Made by a program: the position numbers and the translations under genes | Shown here: in pieces, positions 8,254 through 17,572 of the stretch | Numbering within the stretch: position 1 is the stretch's first letter | Layout of the letters: each line of letters starts with the position of its first letter | The notes under the pieces: generated by a model | Database searches by the model: none | What the model was told of the DNA's origin: nothing | The model's input: the letters and a program-made list of their open reading frames with translations, nothing else | Assembly: GCA_021324455.1 (NCBI GenBank) | Contig: JAJPJA010000150.1 | Coordinates: 1 to 64,000 of the forward strand | DNA: 64,000 nt | Origin: Pseudomonadota bacterium | Lineage (GTDB): Bacteria; Desulfobacterota; Binatia; Binatales; Binataceae | Direction of reading: 5' to 3'

Positions 8254-9057
8254 TCACGCCAAAGGGAACATGCGGCAGCGGGAACAGGGACGCATACCGG
8301 CCTCAACGGCGCGGGCGCGGTCGCGAAACAGGACCAGGTTTGTGCGCCGCGCTCGCGCCACCCAGTGGCATTCGGGGCGGCAGAAGATTTTCGTCGCCCG
8401 GTTGCCCCAGACCGCGCCCGCTTCCGACACCCGGCCTGACGCCGCGAAAGTAAATCCCTCTACGCTCAGCAGCTTGCGCTTGATCTCCAGACCGCCGCCG
8501 TAACCGCCCAGGCTCAGATCCGATCGCACCACGCGATGGCACGGTACGTAAACCGGGATCGGGTTGTCATGCATCGCGGCCCCCACCGCGCGCGACGCCT
8601 CGGGGGCGCCGGCCCATGCCGCCAGGGAGGAATAGGTGACAAGCGCGCCGGCGCCGACTTCGATCAGCAGTTCCAGAATCCGTTTCTGGAAGGACCCTGC
8701 GACCAGCGACAGGTCGATATTGCTGCGCAACGCCGTAAGGTCGCCGCCGGCGAAGCCGTTGAGCTCATCGCGCAGGCCGTGGCTCGCGCCGGTTTCCGGC
8801 ACGGGGTCGAATCGGCGGCGCAATCTGGCGATCGCCGCGGATACATCCGCCGGATGCCGGAGGAAGTGGATCATCGCGACGCCGCGTTGGCTGAGCGCTG
8901 CCAGCACTGGTCCAACCGGCGAGGAAGGGATTACTTCGATCGCGGCCTGCGGAAGATCGGATCGTGGCCGCATCGGCGCCGCCGTGCTTGCCGTACTCAC
9001 GAGCAGCGCGCGCAGCAGGCCCTGGGGATCATTATGGTTAGACAGTTCCGCTTTCAT
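8254..9057 (-). CDS. O6-alkylguanine-DNA alkyltransferase with C-terminal Ada metal-binding domain
   Basis: 267 residues. Residues about 40-205 form an Ogt/MGMT unit: an N-terminal ribonuclease-like part, a helix-turn-helix near 123-160 (SFQKRILELL, then VTYSSLAAWAG), and the active-site PCHRVV with Cys173. Residues about 215-265 match the Ada N-terminal zinc domain: FCRPEC (Cys226, Cys230) and RPCSRC (Cys258, Cys261), the four-Cys set in which one Cys accepts methyl groups from phosphotriesters. In E. coli Ada this domain is at the N-terminus, so the order is reversed and the AraC-type module is missing. GAGGTGAG lies 6 nt before the ATG. Suicidal repair of O6-alkylguanine is expected; phosphotriester sensing is possible. 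Confidence 0.85.
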   Translation of the reverse strand: MKAELSNHNDPQGLLRALLVSTASTAAPMRPRSDLPQAAIEVIPSSPVGPVLAALSQRGVAMIHFLRHPADVSAAIARLRRRFDPVPETGASHGLRDELNGFAGGDLTALRSNIDLSLVAGSFQKRILELLIEVGAGALVTYSSLAAWAGAPEASRAVGAAMHDNPIPVYVPCHRVVRSDLSLGGYGGGLEIKRKLLSVEGFTFAASGRVSEAGAVWGNRATKIFCRPECHWVARARRTNLVLFRDRARAVEAGMRPCSRCRMFPLA

Positions 9058-9443
9058 CGGATTCTCACCTCGCCGATATAGAACCCCGACGGCCGCCGCA
9101 TGTGAAACTGGATTGGGTCGCTCCCCGGCGTTCTTTGGCCGCCCGCAAAGGAATCAAAGCGAATCGATTTGCGCATGCACCGGAAATAGTCGCTTCGCGT
9201 TGATTCCTCCGCTTCCCCCGCTGACCCCGACATGGCTTGGGACTCCCCGCTTCGCGGACTTCGCTTCGCAATGACAGATGGACACGGCGCTGCGGTAAAT
9301 GCATAAAAAAGGCGGACGTTCACGGCCATTTTTCCAGGGTGCCGATGTGCGCTTAATGGCGCACGGACGCCCGCCCAACTGCCTGTCGATCGAAAATCCA
9401 CAGTTTCAGACTGTGACGGAAGAAACCGCAAAAGCCAGCCGAG
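9058..9443. other. Non-coding gap with repeat copy B
   Basis: This 386-nt gap lies between two minus-strand genes. I see no convincing reading frame. It holds the second copy of the interspersed repeat (9170-9276) and, to its right, a short dyad GTGCGC...GCGCAC near 9346-9363. The promoter for the Ogt-Ada gene should lie in the left part, and the tail of the NudC gene ends at the right edge. Confidence 0.6.
9170..9276. repeat. Interspersed repeat, copy B
   Basis: Second copy of the element seen at 2271-2357, same orientation. Shared blocks include CACCGGAAATA, GCGTTGATTCCTCCGC, CCCCGCTGAC and a terminal TTCGCAATGACA. Copy B carries about 20 extra bases in the middle (around CCGACATGGCTTGGGACTCC). 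Both copies sit in intergenic DNA at the ends of genes. Such moderately conserved elements are usually genome-wide dispersed repeats; no open frame conserved between the copies looks coding. Confidence 0.6.
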
Positions 9444-10367
9444 TTATTTTTCGTCCAGCGCCCAGGCTCGTATCAGGTGATGGGCGATGGCGATGGGCGG
9501 GGGCAGTTTCACTCCGGCCACCGGCTTGCCCTCGATCAGGTCGCGCGCGACGCTGCGCTCGATCCATCGCACCTCGGCCAGTTCGTTTTCGTCAACCCTG
9601 GTATCGCGGCTTTGGGCTTTGGCAAAACATCCGATCATCAGCGAGGACGGAAACGGCCATGGCTGGGTGGCGTGATATTTGATGTCGCTGACCTTGACGC
9701 CGGCTTCCTCCATCAGCTCGCGCTGCACCGCTTCCTCGATGGTCTCGCCGGGTTCGACGAACCCCGCCAGCGCGGAGAACATGCCGGAGGGAAACTGCTT
9801 GCCGCGTCCGACCAGGCATGCGTCGCCGTGAGTGGCGAGCATGATGACGACAGGGTCGACGCGCGGGAAATGCTCCGAATTGCATTGGCCGCACAGCCTC
9901 CTGTAACCGGCGTCCATCAATTTGGTCCGCGCGCCGCATTTGGGGCAGAAGCCGTGGCGCTGATGCCAGTCGATCATCGCCTTGGCCTGGGCGATGAGCG
10001 CCGCGTCGCGCAGTGAAACCGAGGACGCGGCCGTGCGTGCGTCGCGGAAATGGCCCAAACTTGCGAGCGAAGGTATTTTTGCGGGGTCGGCGCGGTCGGG
10101 CACCTCGACCGCGAACAGCGCGGTTTCGCCCTCCAGCCCCAAAAAGATGCAGATCGTATCGGTACCCGCGATGGCGTCTGCCACTTGCGGCTTCAGCAGC
10201 CCCAGCTTCAATGGAGGCCGGGAGCGCTCCGGCCCGGCCAGAAAAGGCTGCAGGCGCCACAGCGGCAGAACCAGCGATGAAGGATCGCGCCGCCTGGAAT
10301 CAATCCAGTTCTGGTCGGTGCGCCGTTCGCTGGCACGATTGAGAGGATTGCCGGTAAATGGAATCAT
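9444..10367 (-). CDS. nudC: NAD(+) diphosphatase / NADH pyrophosphatase
   Basis: A 307-residue Nudix hydrolase. A four-Cys zinc ribbon is visible as FCPKC and LCGQC, preceding the catalytic Nudix box GFVEPGETIEEAVQRELMEE (GX5EX7REUXEEXGU). The NudC-specific [ST]QPWPFPxS motif follows as TQPWPFPSS and distinguishes it from general ADP-ribose Nudix enzymes. Family activity is hydrolysis of NAD(H) to NMN(H) and AMP and removal of NAD caps from RNA. The ATG at 10367 has GGAG 6 nt upstream and gives the normal length; the longer upstream frame overlaps the divergent promoter region. Divergently arranged with the Mug-type glycosylase gene (137 nt between starts). Confidence 0.92.
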   Translation of the reverse strand: MIPFTGNPLNRASERRTDQNWIDSRRRDPSSLVLPLWRLQPFLAGPERSRPPLKLGLLKPQVADAIAGTDTICIFLGLEGETALFAVEVPDRADPAKIPSLASLGHFRDARTAASSVSLRDAALIAQAKAMIDWHQRHGFCPKCGARTKLMDAGYRRLCGQCNSEHFPRVDPVVIMLATHGDACLVGRGKQFPSGMFSALAGFVEPGETIEEAVQRELMEEAGVKVSDIKYHATQPWPFPSSLMIGCFAKAQSRDTRVDENELAEVRWIERSVARDLIEGKPVAGVKLPPPIAIAHHLIRAWALDEK

Positions 10368-10504
10368 CGAAGTCTCCAAACCGCCATAATGAGTGTCTTT
10401 GCAAACCGCTTCCCAGCAACCTAGTCCTATTTCGTGATCGAATGCACGCGCATACGGGTGGCTGAACGGCCGCGGCCAGTTGCCGGCAGCGGAGCGCATC
10501 GCTG

Positions 10505-11020
10505 ATGCGGACTTTGCGCGACGTGATTGCGCAAAATCCGCGGGTGCTGTTCGTCGGCATCAACCCGAGCCTGCGCTCGGCCGAACTCGGGCATCATTTC
10601 GCCGGCCGCGGCAATCCGTTCTGGCGCATCCTCTATGCCGCCGGCCTGACCCCGATCGAACTGGGCTATGAAGATGACCGGCGCCTGGCGGAGTTCGGCA
10701 TGGCGCTGACCAACCTGTGTCCGCGCGCCTCGCGCGAAGCTTCCGAACTGTCGGCGGCGGAAATCGAAGCGGGAAAACGAACCCTGCTGAAGAAAATCCG
10801 CCGCCTCCATCCCGCGGTCGTCGCCCTGGTCGGGGTCAGCATTTATCGCCAATTGTTTCCCGCCAGTGTCAGCAAGGGCGCGGGTTTGAAGCCGGAGACG
10901 ATAGACGGCGCCCGGATTTTCGTGCTGCCCAATCCCAGCGGACGCAATGCCGCCTATCCCGGCTTCGAAGACAAGGTGAGATGGTTCAGGCATTTGCGAG
11001 AGGTACTCCAATCGCAATGA
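10505..11020 (+). CDS. mug: Mismatch-specific uracil/thymine-DNA glycosylase
   Basis: A 171-residue member of the Mug/TDG family of uracil-DNA glycosylases. Motif 1 is LFVGINPSLRSAELGHHFAG, with the catalytic Asn of GINP; the second motif LPNPSGRNA inserts into DNA during base flipping. It removes uracil or thymine, and ethenocytosine, opposite guanine. Length is normal for the family. Divergent neighbour of nudC and close to the alkyltransferase gene, so three nucleic-acid or nucleotide repair genes lie within 3 kb. Confidence 0.88.
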   Translation: MRTLRDVIAQNPRVLFVGINPSLRSAELGHHFAGRGNPFWRILYAAGLTPIELGYEDDRRLAEFGMALTNLCPRASREASELSAAEIEAGKRTLLKKIRRLHPAVVALVGVSIYRQLFPASVSKGAGLKPETIDGARIFVLPNPSGRNAAYPGFEDKVRWFRHLREVLQSQ

Positions 11021-11280
11021 GGCTTCAGGGATGCTGAGCCGGCCGGCGCAAGGCTGCAGCCGGACTTTTGATCCTGATTGCCGCTTATCCTGCAACAGGT
11101 TAGTGTAAAGTATCCGCTTTGACTTCGCGGCCTTGGGCGCCGCGCAGGCCGATCAGAATTTGAATAGAAATGAGCATCTGTCGTCAGAATTTCCAAGGGG
11201 CATTGCAACCGTTTAGCGCTTTTATGGCGATCGCTTCGGGGTGATAATGTCCGCTTATCGAGGATTCCGAGGAGAATCGC

Positions 11281-12891
11281 ATGTCTAAAAGAGTCTACGC
11301 CGTAGTCGCCGTGGTGGTGATGACGACGGCGCTGGCGCTCGCATCGGCAAGCGCCTTTTCTTTATGGGGTTCACAGGACAAGCCGGAGGCCAAGCCGGCT
11401 CCTCCCGTCGCGGCGGCCGCCCAGCCGCAGGCACCGCCGCCCGCTGCGGCCAAACCGGCTCCGGCGGGAGCTCCCGAGCCGCTGGAAAAACCCGGCGTGA
11501 TCTCGTCGTTTGCGCCTTTGGTAAAGCGGGTGATGCCGACGGTGGTTAACGTCAGCGTGGTACAGAAGGTCCAGGGTTTCGGCTTTGAAGGCGGTGGCGG
11601 AGATCAGCCTGGTGACGAGCCGGGAGGCGGCGGAGGCGGAGGAGGCCAGGGCGGCGGCAATCCGATGCAGCCCTTTGGTCCCTTCGGCGGCGACCCCTTT
11701 GAGCAGTTCCGCCGCTTCTTCGGCGAAATCCCCCATGAATTCAAGCAGCACGGTCTGGGTTCCGGGGTCATCGTGTCGCCCGACGGTTATATTCTGACCA
11801 ACAACCATGTGGTCGGTAACGCCGATACCATCCAGGTCACCCTGATGGACAAGCGCGAGTTCACCGCCAAGGTCATCGGCAAGGACAGCAAGACCGACCT
11901 CGCGCTGATCAAAATCGACACCAAGGAACCGCTGCCGTTCGCCGCATTGGGCAACTCCGACAATACCGAAGTGGGAGACTGGGTAGTTGCGATCGGTAAT
12001 CCATTCGGCTTTTCACTCACCGTGACGGCCGGAATCGTCAGCGCCAAGGGACGCGCCCTGGGCGGCAATTATGACGAATTCATTCAGACCGACGCGGCCA
12101 TCAATCCGGGCAACTCCGGAGGTCCGCTGTTCGATGTCAATGGCAAGGTCGTCGGCATCAACACGGCGATCTACAGCCGCACCGGCACCAGCGCCGGGAT
12201 CGGTTTCGCGATTCCGATCGATCTGGCCAAGGCCGTGATGGAACAGCTCAAGGCGCACGGCAAAGTCGTTCGCGGATGGCTCGGGGTGGAGATCCAGGAG
12301 GTCACTCCGGAACTGGCGCAGTCCTTCGGCCTGTCCAAACCCGAAGGCGCCCTGGTCGCCAACGTGGAAAAGGACTCGCCGGCGGCCAAGGCCGGAATCA
12401 AACGCGGCGACGTAATCGTGAAGTTCAACGGGCGCACCGTTCATGAACAGCATGAACTGCCCGAATTGGTGGCTGAAACGCCGATCAACAAGAAGGTCCA
12501 GGTCGAGGTCATCCGCGGCGGCAAGCATGAGACGGTCGATGTCACCGTCGGTGAGCTCAAAGAGAACGAGATGGCCAGCGCGCGCGGAGAGGAGCAGCCG
12601 GGCAGCGGATGGGGTCTGCAGGTGGGTGAGATCACGCCTGAAATCGCGCGTCAGTTCAACCTGCAGGGCGACAAGGGCGTCGTGATCCGGCAGGTCAAGC
12701 CCGACAGCCCGGGCGCCGAGGCCGGACTTGAGCAGGGCGACGTGATCCTTGAAGTGAATCACACCAAGGTCAATACACTGCAGGATTTCATGTCGCAGGC
12801 CAAACAGGCCAAGAACCAGAAGAAACCCGCCCTGCTTCTGGTTCAGCGCGGCAATATGACGCTGTACACCGTCATCAAGCCGGAAGGCTGA
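11281..12891 (+). CDS. DegP/HtrA-type periplasmic serine protease (Do family)
   Basis: 536 residues. Signal peptide to about residue 26, then a Pro/Ala-rich linker (to about 70), then a trypsin-like domain interrupted by a Gly-rich loop (103-127). The triad is His176 (TNNHVV), Asp206 (DLALI) and Ser279 (GNSGGP). Two PDZ domains follow: the first opens with RGWLGVEIQEVT, the second is around 455-530 (GVVIRQVKPDSPGAEAG). Family role: degradation and chaperoning of misfolded envelope proteins under heat or oxidative stress. Start ATG at 11281 behind GAGGAGAATC. A strong terminator follows within 35 nt, so it is probably monocistronic. Confidence 0.92.
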   Translation: MSKRVYAVVAVVVMTTALALASASAFSLWGSQDKPEAKPAPPVAAAAQPQAPPPAAAKPAPAGAPEPLEKPGVISSFAPLVKRVMPTVVNVSVVQKVQGFGFEGGGGDQPGDEPGGGGGGGGQGGGNPMQPFGPFGGDPFEQFRRFFGEIPHEFKQHGLGSGVIVSPDGYILTNNHVVGNADTIQVTLMDKREFTAKVIGKDSKTDLALIKIDTKEPLPFAALGNSDNTEVGDWVVAIGNPFGFSLTVTAGIVSAKGRALGGNYDEFIQTDAAINPGNSGGPLFDVNGKVVGINTAIYSRTGTSAGIGFAIPIDLAKAVMEQLKAHGKVVRGWLGVEIQEVTPELAQSFGLSKPEGALVANVEKDSPAAKAGIKRGDVIVKFNGRTVHEQHELPELVAETPINKKVQVEVIRGGKHETVDVTVGELKENEMASARGEEQPGSGWGLQVGEITPEIARQFNLQGDKGVVIRQVKPDSPGAEAGLEQGDVILEVNHTKVNTLQDFMSQAKQAKNQKKPALLLVQRGNMTLYTVIKPEG

Positions 12892-12923
12892 GCCGCAGCG
12901 CCGGCCCGCCATAAGTAGAGCCG

Positions 12924-12964
12924 GGGCAGGGATCGTCCGCGGGACGGCCCCTGCCCTTTTTTTT
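12924..12964 (+). terminator. Rho-independent terminator of the HtrA gene
   Basis: An 8-bp stem GGGCAGGG/CCCTGCCC (12924-12931 with 12949-12956) is continued after a 2-nt mismatch by an inner CGTCC/GGACG stem around a GCG loop, and is followed directly by eight T residues. It lies 33 nt after the protease stop codon. Confidence 0.9.
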
Positions 12965-13083
12965 CCCCGCGCATCGTCCTTTGGCCGACACGGCTGTTCC
13001 TCCGGTGCGGCTGCCCACAGCCTTTTCGAGGGCGCAGGCTCGCGCGATAACCGGCGCGGCGCCTATCCAGTCGTTTCACCGGC

Positions 13084-14703
13084 GTGGTAAATTCCGGCGC
13101 CGGCAGGACCGTCCACTTGGCAACCGCGACCACAATCGATCTGCGCGAATCGGAGCCCAATCCTTATAGATGGCTGATTGCGCTTTCGGTGATGCTCGGC
13201 ACCGTGCTCGAACTGCTCGATACCTCGATCGTCAACGTCTCGCTGCCCCACATGCAGGGCACCTTCTCCGCCAGTGTCGACGAGATCACCTGGGTCGCCA
13301 CCAGTTACCTGATCGCGAACGGAATCATGATTCCGCTTACCGGATGGATTTCCTCGCGCTTCGGCCGCAAAAACTACTTCCTGTTCTCGGTCACGGCATT
13401 CGTCGCCGCCTCCGCGATGTGCGGGGCGGCGCAATCGCTCCAGCAGATCGTCCTGTTCAGGCTGATCCAGGGTTTCGCGGGCGCCGCGATGCAGCCGTCC
13501 TCGCAAGCCATCATGATGGAAACCTTTCCGCCCAAAGAGCAGACCGCGGCGATGGCGATCTGGTCGTTCGGGATGATGGTCGCGCCGGTGATGGGTCCGA
13601 CGGTCGGCGGATGGATCACGGATAACTGGTCGTGGCGATGGTGCTTCTATGTCAACGTCCCGGTCGGCATCGTCGCGATCCTGATGGCGCAGACGTTTTT
13701 GGAAGACCCGCCCTACCTGCGCGCCCGGCGCGAGGACAAGGTCGACGGAGTCGGCATTGCCTGCATCGTGCTGGCGCTGGCCTCCCTGCAGCTGGTGGCC
13801 GACCGCGGTCAGCGTGCGGATTGGTTTGAATCGGCCTGGGTGGTTCAGGCTTCGATCATATCGTTCATCGCCGCCGCGATTTTTATCTGGCGCGAATTGA
13901 CTTTCGAGGCGCCGGTACTCGACCTTCGTATCCTTGCCAACCCGGTCTACACCGTGACCACCTGCTTCGCCATGTCGATGACGTTCGCGCTGTGGGGCGT
14001 GAACCTGATCAATCCCATCTTCCTGCAGGAGTACATGGGCTATTCGGCGTGGCAGGCGGGACTCACGCTGGCGCCGCGCGCGCTCAGCGCGATGGCTTCG
14101 CTGCTGCTGGTGGGGCAGCTTTCCCGCCTCGGCCTCAACACCAAACCGCTGATTCCGGTGGGTGTTGCCGGACTGATCTTATCGTTGTGGATGATGTCGA
14201 AGTGGAACGCGCAGGTTGGTCCGCGCGAAATCCTCGACGCGCTGGTGGTCTCGGGCTTCAGCAACGGTCTCATCTTCGCGCAACTGAGCGCAATCGCGAT
14301 GGCAACAGTGCCGGCGCCCGAGATGGGCAACGCGGCCAGCATGTCGGGCCTGATGCGCAACATCAGCTCGGCCCTGGGCGTGTCGATGCTCACCAGCGTG
14401 CTGGTCGAGCGCCAGCAGGTGCATCAGGCGCGCCTGGTGGAGCATTTCTCGATTTTCGACGCATGGCGGATGAGTGCGGTCCCCAGCCGGATGCCGGGCG
14501 CGCCCACCTTCCATTTCGCCGGTCAGAGTTTTCTCACCCAGCGCCACGGCCTGGCCGCGGTGTACGGTCAGGTGCAGTCGCAGGCGGGCATTCTCAGCTT
14601 TGAAGACATCTATTGGGTGCTGGCCATCTGGCTCGCCCTGCTGCTGCCCGCCTACCTGGTAATCCGCAAAGCGGCGGTGAGCAGAACAATCGCCGCGCAC
14701 TGA
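13084..14703 (+). CDS. DHA2-family MFS drug/proton antiporter (EmrB/QacA type)
   Basis: 539 residues, 14 predicted membrane helices. The N-terminal ALSVMLGTVLELLDTSIVNV is the classic DHA2 motif; the loop 2-3 motif A is seen as SSRFGRKNYFLF. It exports hydrophobic compounds across the inner membrane, usually with an EmrA-type adaptor and an outer-membrane channel. No such partner is adjacent; the nearest adaptor-like gene is 40 kb away. The start is a GTG at 13084; TTG at 13117 is possible and no ATG precedes the first helix. Convergent with the glycosidase gene, only 9 nt between stops. Confidence 0.88.
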   Translation: MVNSGAGRTVHLATATTIDLRESEPNPYRWLIALSVMLGTVLELLDTSIVNVSLPHMQGTFSASVDEITWVATSYLIANGIMIPLTGWISSRFGRKNYFLFSVTAFVAASAMCGAAQSLQQIVLFRLIQGFAGAAMQPSSQAIMMETFPPKEQTAAMAIWSFGMMVAPVMGPTVGGWITDNWSWRWCFYVNVPVGIVAILMAQTFLEDPPYLRARREDKVDGVGIACIVLALASLQLVADRGQRADWFESAWVVQASIISFIAAAIFIWRELTFEAPVLDLRILANPVYTVTTCFAMSMTFALWGVNLINPIFLQEYMGYSAWQAGLTLAPRALSAMASLLLVGQLSRLGLNTKPLIPVGVAGLILSLWMMSKWNAQVGPREILDALVVSGFSNGLIFAQLSAIAMATVPAPEMGNAASMSGLMRNISSALGVSMLTSVLVERQQVHQARLVEHFSIFDAWRMSAVPSRMPGAPTFHFAGQSFLTQRHGLAAVYGQVQSQAGILSFEDIYWVLAIWLALLLPAYLVIRKAAVSRTIAAH

Positions 14704-14712
14704 GGGTTCGCG

Positions 14713-17508
14713 TCATACCTCTGGAACCGCTTCGTGCGGTTCGAACTGGAAGCGCTGGAAGCGCTCGGCCCCCCGATGGAAACATCGGATGACCGACGCG
14801 GTCCATCCGGTCTGATGGCTCGCGCCCAGGCCGCGGCCCGTATCGCCGTGGAAGTACTCGTAGAACAGCACCAAGTCCTTCCAATTCGGGTCGTTGGCGA
14901 AGCGCGCGTCGTCGCCATGGCAGGGACGGCGTCCGTTGTTGTCGGGCAGGAAGAGGCTGCCCAGACGGCGTCCGAGTTCGTGCGCGACCTCGATCAGGGT
15001 CATCATGCGTCCGGATCCGGTGGGGCATTCGACCTTCAAGTCGTCGCCGTAAAACAGGTAATAAATCTCGAGGGTTTCGATCAGCAGGTAATTGATCGGA
15101 AACCAGATCGGGCCGCGCCAGTTGGAATTGCCGCCGAACAGCGCCGTATCCGATTCGCCCGGCCGGTAATCGACCCGGTATTCCTGCCCGCCCGCGGCGA
15201 ATACGAACGGATGCTGCGCGTGATATTTGGAAATCGACCGGATGCCGTAGGGCGAGAGAAATTCCTCCTCATCCAGCACATAGCGCAGCACGCGAATGAG
15301 CTGCTCCCTGGTCGGAATCGCCAGCAGCGCCCGCATCGGATGCTCTCCGCCGGGATTCTGAATGATCGACAGATGCTTCATCAGCCGGGGCCGCTTGCGC
15401 ATGAACCAGCGGATGCGCCTGACCAGGTCGGGCAGCTTCGCGATCAGGTTGGTTTCCAAAACCGACGCCGCCAGTACCGGGATCAGCCCCACCATCGAGC
15501 GCACCTTAAGCGGAATTTTCTTTCCGTCGACCACCAGGTGATCGTAGTAAAAGCCGTCCTCCTCGTTCCAAAGTCCCTCGCCGCCGAGATGGTTGATGGC
15601 GGATACGATGGTGGTGAAGTGTTCGAAGAACTTGTAGGCGATCTCTTCGTATGCCGGATCGTGGTAGGCCAGTTCGAGCGCGATGGTCAGAAGGTTGGCG
15701 CAGTAGAACGCCATCCAGGCGGTGCCGTCGGCCTGCTGCAGCTGACCGCCGGTAGGCAGCGGCTTGGAACGGTCGAATGCTCCGATATTGTCCAGCCCCA
15801 GAAACCCGCCGGCAAATATATTTTTGCCGTCGGGATCCTTGCGGTTCACCCACCAGGTAAATCCGAGCAACAGCTTCTGAAAGGCGCGCGAGAGGAACAG
15901 CCGGTCCTCCGGATGATCGAACAGGACCATGCTTTTATAAAGCCGGTAAGCGGCCCATCCGTGAACCGGCGGATTGACGTCGCCGAACGCCCATTCATAG
16001 GCCGGAATCTGGCCGTTGGGATGCATGAAGCGCTCGGACATGACCAGCTCGATCTGGCGCTTGGCGAAATCGGGGTCGATGATCGTATACGCGATGGTAT
16101 GGAACGCCAGGTCCCACGCCGCGAACCATGGGTACTCCCACTTGTCCGGCATCGACATGATGTCGCGGCAGTACAGATGGCTCCAGTCATGATTGCGTCC
16201 CTCCAGCCGCTGCGGCGGGGGCGGCATTTGCGAAGGGTCGCCTTCCAGCCAATCGCTGACGATGAAGTGATAGAACTGACAGCTCCAGATCAGGCCCGCG
16301 AACGCCTGGCGGATTACTTTCCGCTCCTCCAGCGTAAAGGTCAGCGGCTGAGAGCCGGAGCCGTTGCGATCGGATGGCGGGGACGCCTGCGGCTGTTCCT
16401 TGAAATGCGGCTGCACGAACTGGAACAGATTGTCGTAAAACTCGTCTGCCTCCCGCCGGCGCAGCGCCACGATCTCTTCGAAGCCTTCGAACGGCCCCGC
16501 CGCGGCCGCTTCCTCCGCTCTGGTCAGACGCAGATTGACGCAGACCTCGCCGTGCGCGGGGACAGCCAGCCGGTACCAGGCAGCCGCTTTGGTGCCGGTC
16601 TGATCGGGATTGACGGCGTCGCGCTCGCCGTTGATGACGCAGCGATGAAACGCGTCCTTGACATAATAATGCGCGCAATCGACGCCCCAAAGACGCTTGG
16701 TATTGGTTTCATTTTCGGTGAAAAGCCACTGCGGCGCCTCGCTTCCGGCCCCCTGCGCCCAGGCGATGTAATTGCCCAATGCTTCATGTTCGGCGCGGAT
16801 CGAGACCGGATCGGGCTGCCATATGACGGGACGTTCCCAGTAATCGTCGCCGTCGCGCCCCCATGACCAGGTGTTGCGAAACCACAATGTCGGCAGCAGA
16901 TGAAGTTGCGCCGCCTCCGCACCCCGGTTGCATACGGTGATTTTGATCAGGATATCTTCGGGCGAGGCCTTGGCGTATTCGACAAAAACGTCGAAGTAGC
17001 GGTTGTCATCGAAGATACCGGTATCGATCAGTTCGAACTCCCGCTCATTGCGGCCGCGGCGGCGGTTTTCCTCCACCAGACGCGCGTAGGGAAACTCCGC
17101 CTGCGGGTATTTGTACAGCCCCTTGAGATACGACGCGGTCGGCGTGCCGTCTAGGTAAAAGTAACATTCCTTGACGTCCTCGCCGTGGTTGCCCTCATTT
17201 CCGGTGAGCCCGAACAGCCGCTCTTTCAGGATCGGGTCGCGGCCGTTCCACAGCGCGAGGCCGAAGCACAGGCGGCATCGGCGGTCGCAGATGCCGAGCA
17301 GCCCGTCCTCGCCCCACCGGTAGGCGCGGCTGCGGGCGTGGTCATGCGGGAAATATTCCCAGGCGGTGCCGCCGGGGGAATAATCTTCTCGAACGGTGGA
17401 CCATTGACGATCGGAAAGAAAGGGGCCCCAACGCCGCCAGGCCTCGTTGCGGCCCATCCCGGCGTTTAATCGGACATATTCCGCGTCAGCGCGGGGTTCA
17501 CGTTTCAT
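14713..17508 (-). CDS. GH63/MGH1-type glucosidase family protein
   Basis: A 931-residue protein of the bacterial 'glucosidase' family related to mannosyl-oligosaccharide glucosidase (GH63), with a catalytic (alpha/alpha)6 barrel in the C-terminal two thirds. Diagnostic segments: REDYSPGGTAWEYFPHDHARSR-like N-terminus (about 45-66), LWNGRDPILKERLFGL, NHGEDVKE, and later GLWNEEDGFYYDH and ARFANDPNWKDL. There is no signal peptide, so it acts in the cytoplasm, probably on an alpha-glucoside or a glycosylated storage compound. The ATG at 17508 is used; the upstream TTG would add six residues only. Confidence 0.82.
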   Translation of the reverse strand: MKREPRADAEYVRLNAGMGRNEAWRRWGPFLSDRQWSTVREDYSPGGTAWEYFPHDHARSRAYRWGEDGLLGICDRRCRLCFGLALWNGRDPILKERLFGLTGNEGNHGEDVKECYFYLDGTPTASYLKGLYKYPQAEFPYARLVEENRRRGRNEREFELIDTGIFDDNRYFDVFVEYAKASPEDILIKITVCNRGAEAAQLHLLPTLWFRNTWSWGRDGDDYWERPVIWQPDPVSIRAEHEALGNYIAWAQGAGSEAPQWLFTENETNTKRLWGVDCAHYYVKDAFHRCVINGERDAVNPDQTGTKAAAWYRLAVPAHGEVCVNLRLTRAEEAAAAGPFEGFEEIVALRRREADEFYDNLFQFVQPHFKEQPQASPPSDRNGSGSQPLTFTLEERKVIRQAFAGLIWSCQFYHFIVSDWLEGDPSQMPPPPQRLEGRNHDWSHLYCRDIMSMPDKWEYPWFAAWDLAFHTIAYTIIDPDFAKRQIELVMSERFMHPNGQIPAYEWAFGDVNPPVHGWAAYRLYKSMVLFDHPEDRLFLSRAFQKLLLGFTWWVNRKDPDGKNIFAGGFLGLDNIGAFDRSKPLPTGGQLQQADGTAWMAFYCANLLTIALELAYHDPAYEEIAYKFFEHFTTIVSAINHLGGEGLWNEEDGFYYDHLVVDGKKIPLKVRSMVGLIPVLAASVLETNLIAKLPDLVRRIRWFMRKRPRLMKHLSIIQNPGGEHPMRALLAIPTREQLIRVLRYVLDEEEFLSPYGIRSISKYHAQHPFVFAAGGQEYRVDYRPGESDTALFGGNSNWRGPIWFPINYLLIETLEIYYLFYGDDLKVECPTGSGRMMTLIEVAHELGRRLGSLFLPDNNGRRPCHGDDARFANDPNWKDLVLFYEYFHGDTGRGLGASHQTGWTASVIRCFHRGAERFQRFQFEPHEAVPEV

Positions 17509-17572
17509 CCTGCCTAATATCGCCAATTAGCGGCGAAAAGTACACCGCCGCGCGCTCTCAGCCGTATATCAA

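Noticed and set aside
11230-11275. Possible -10 box GATAAT upstream of the HtrA gene
   Set aside because: No acceptable -35 element at the right distance, so no promoter is claimed.
14734-16866. A 710-codon plus-strand frame antisense to the GH63-type glucosidase
   Set aside because: Composition is typical of antisense frames in GC-rich genes, and the minus-strand product matches a known family over its whole length.
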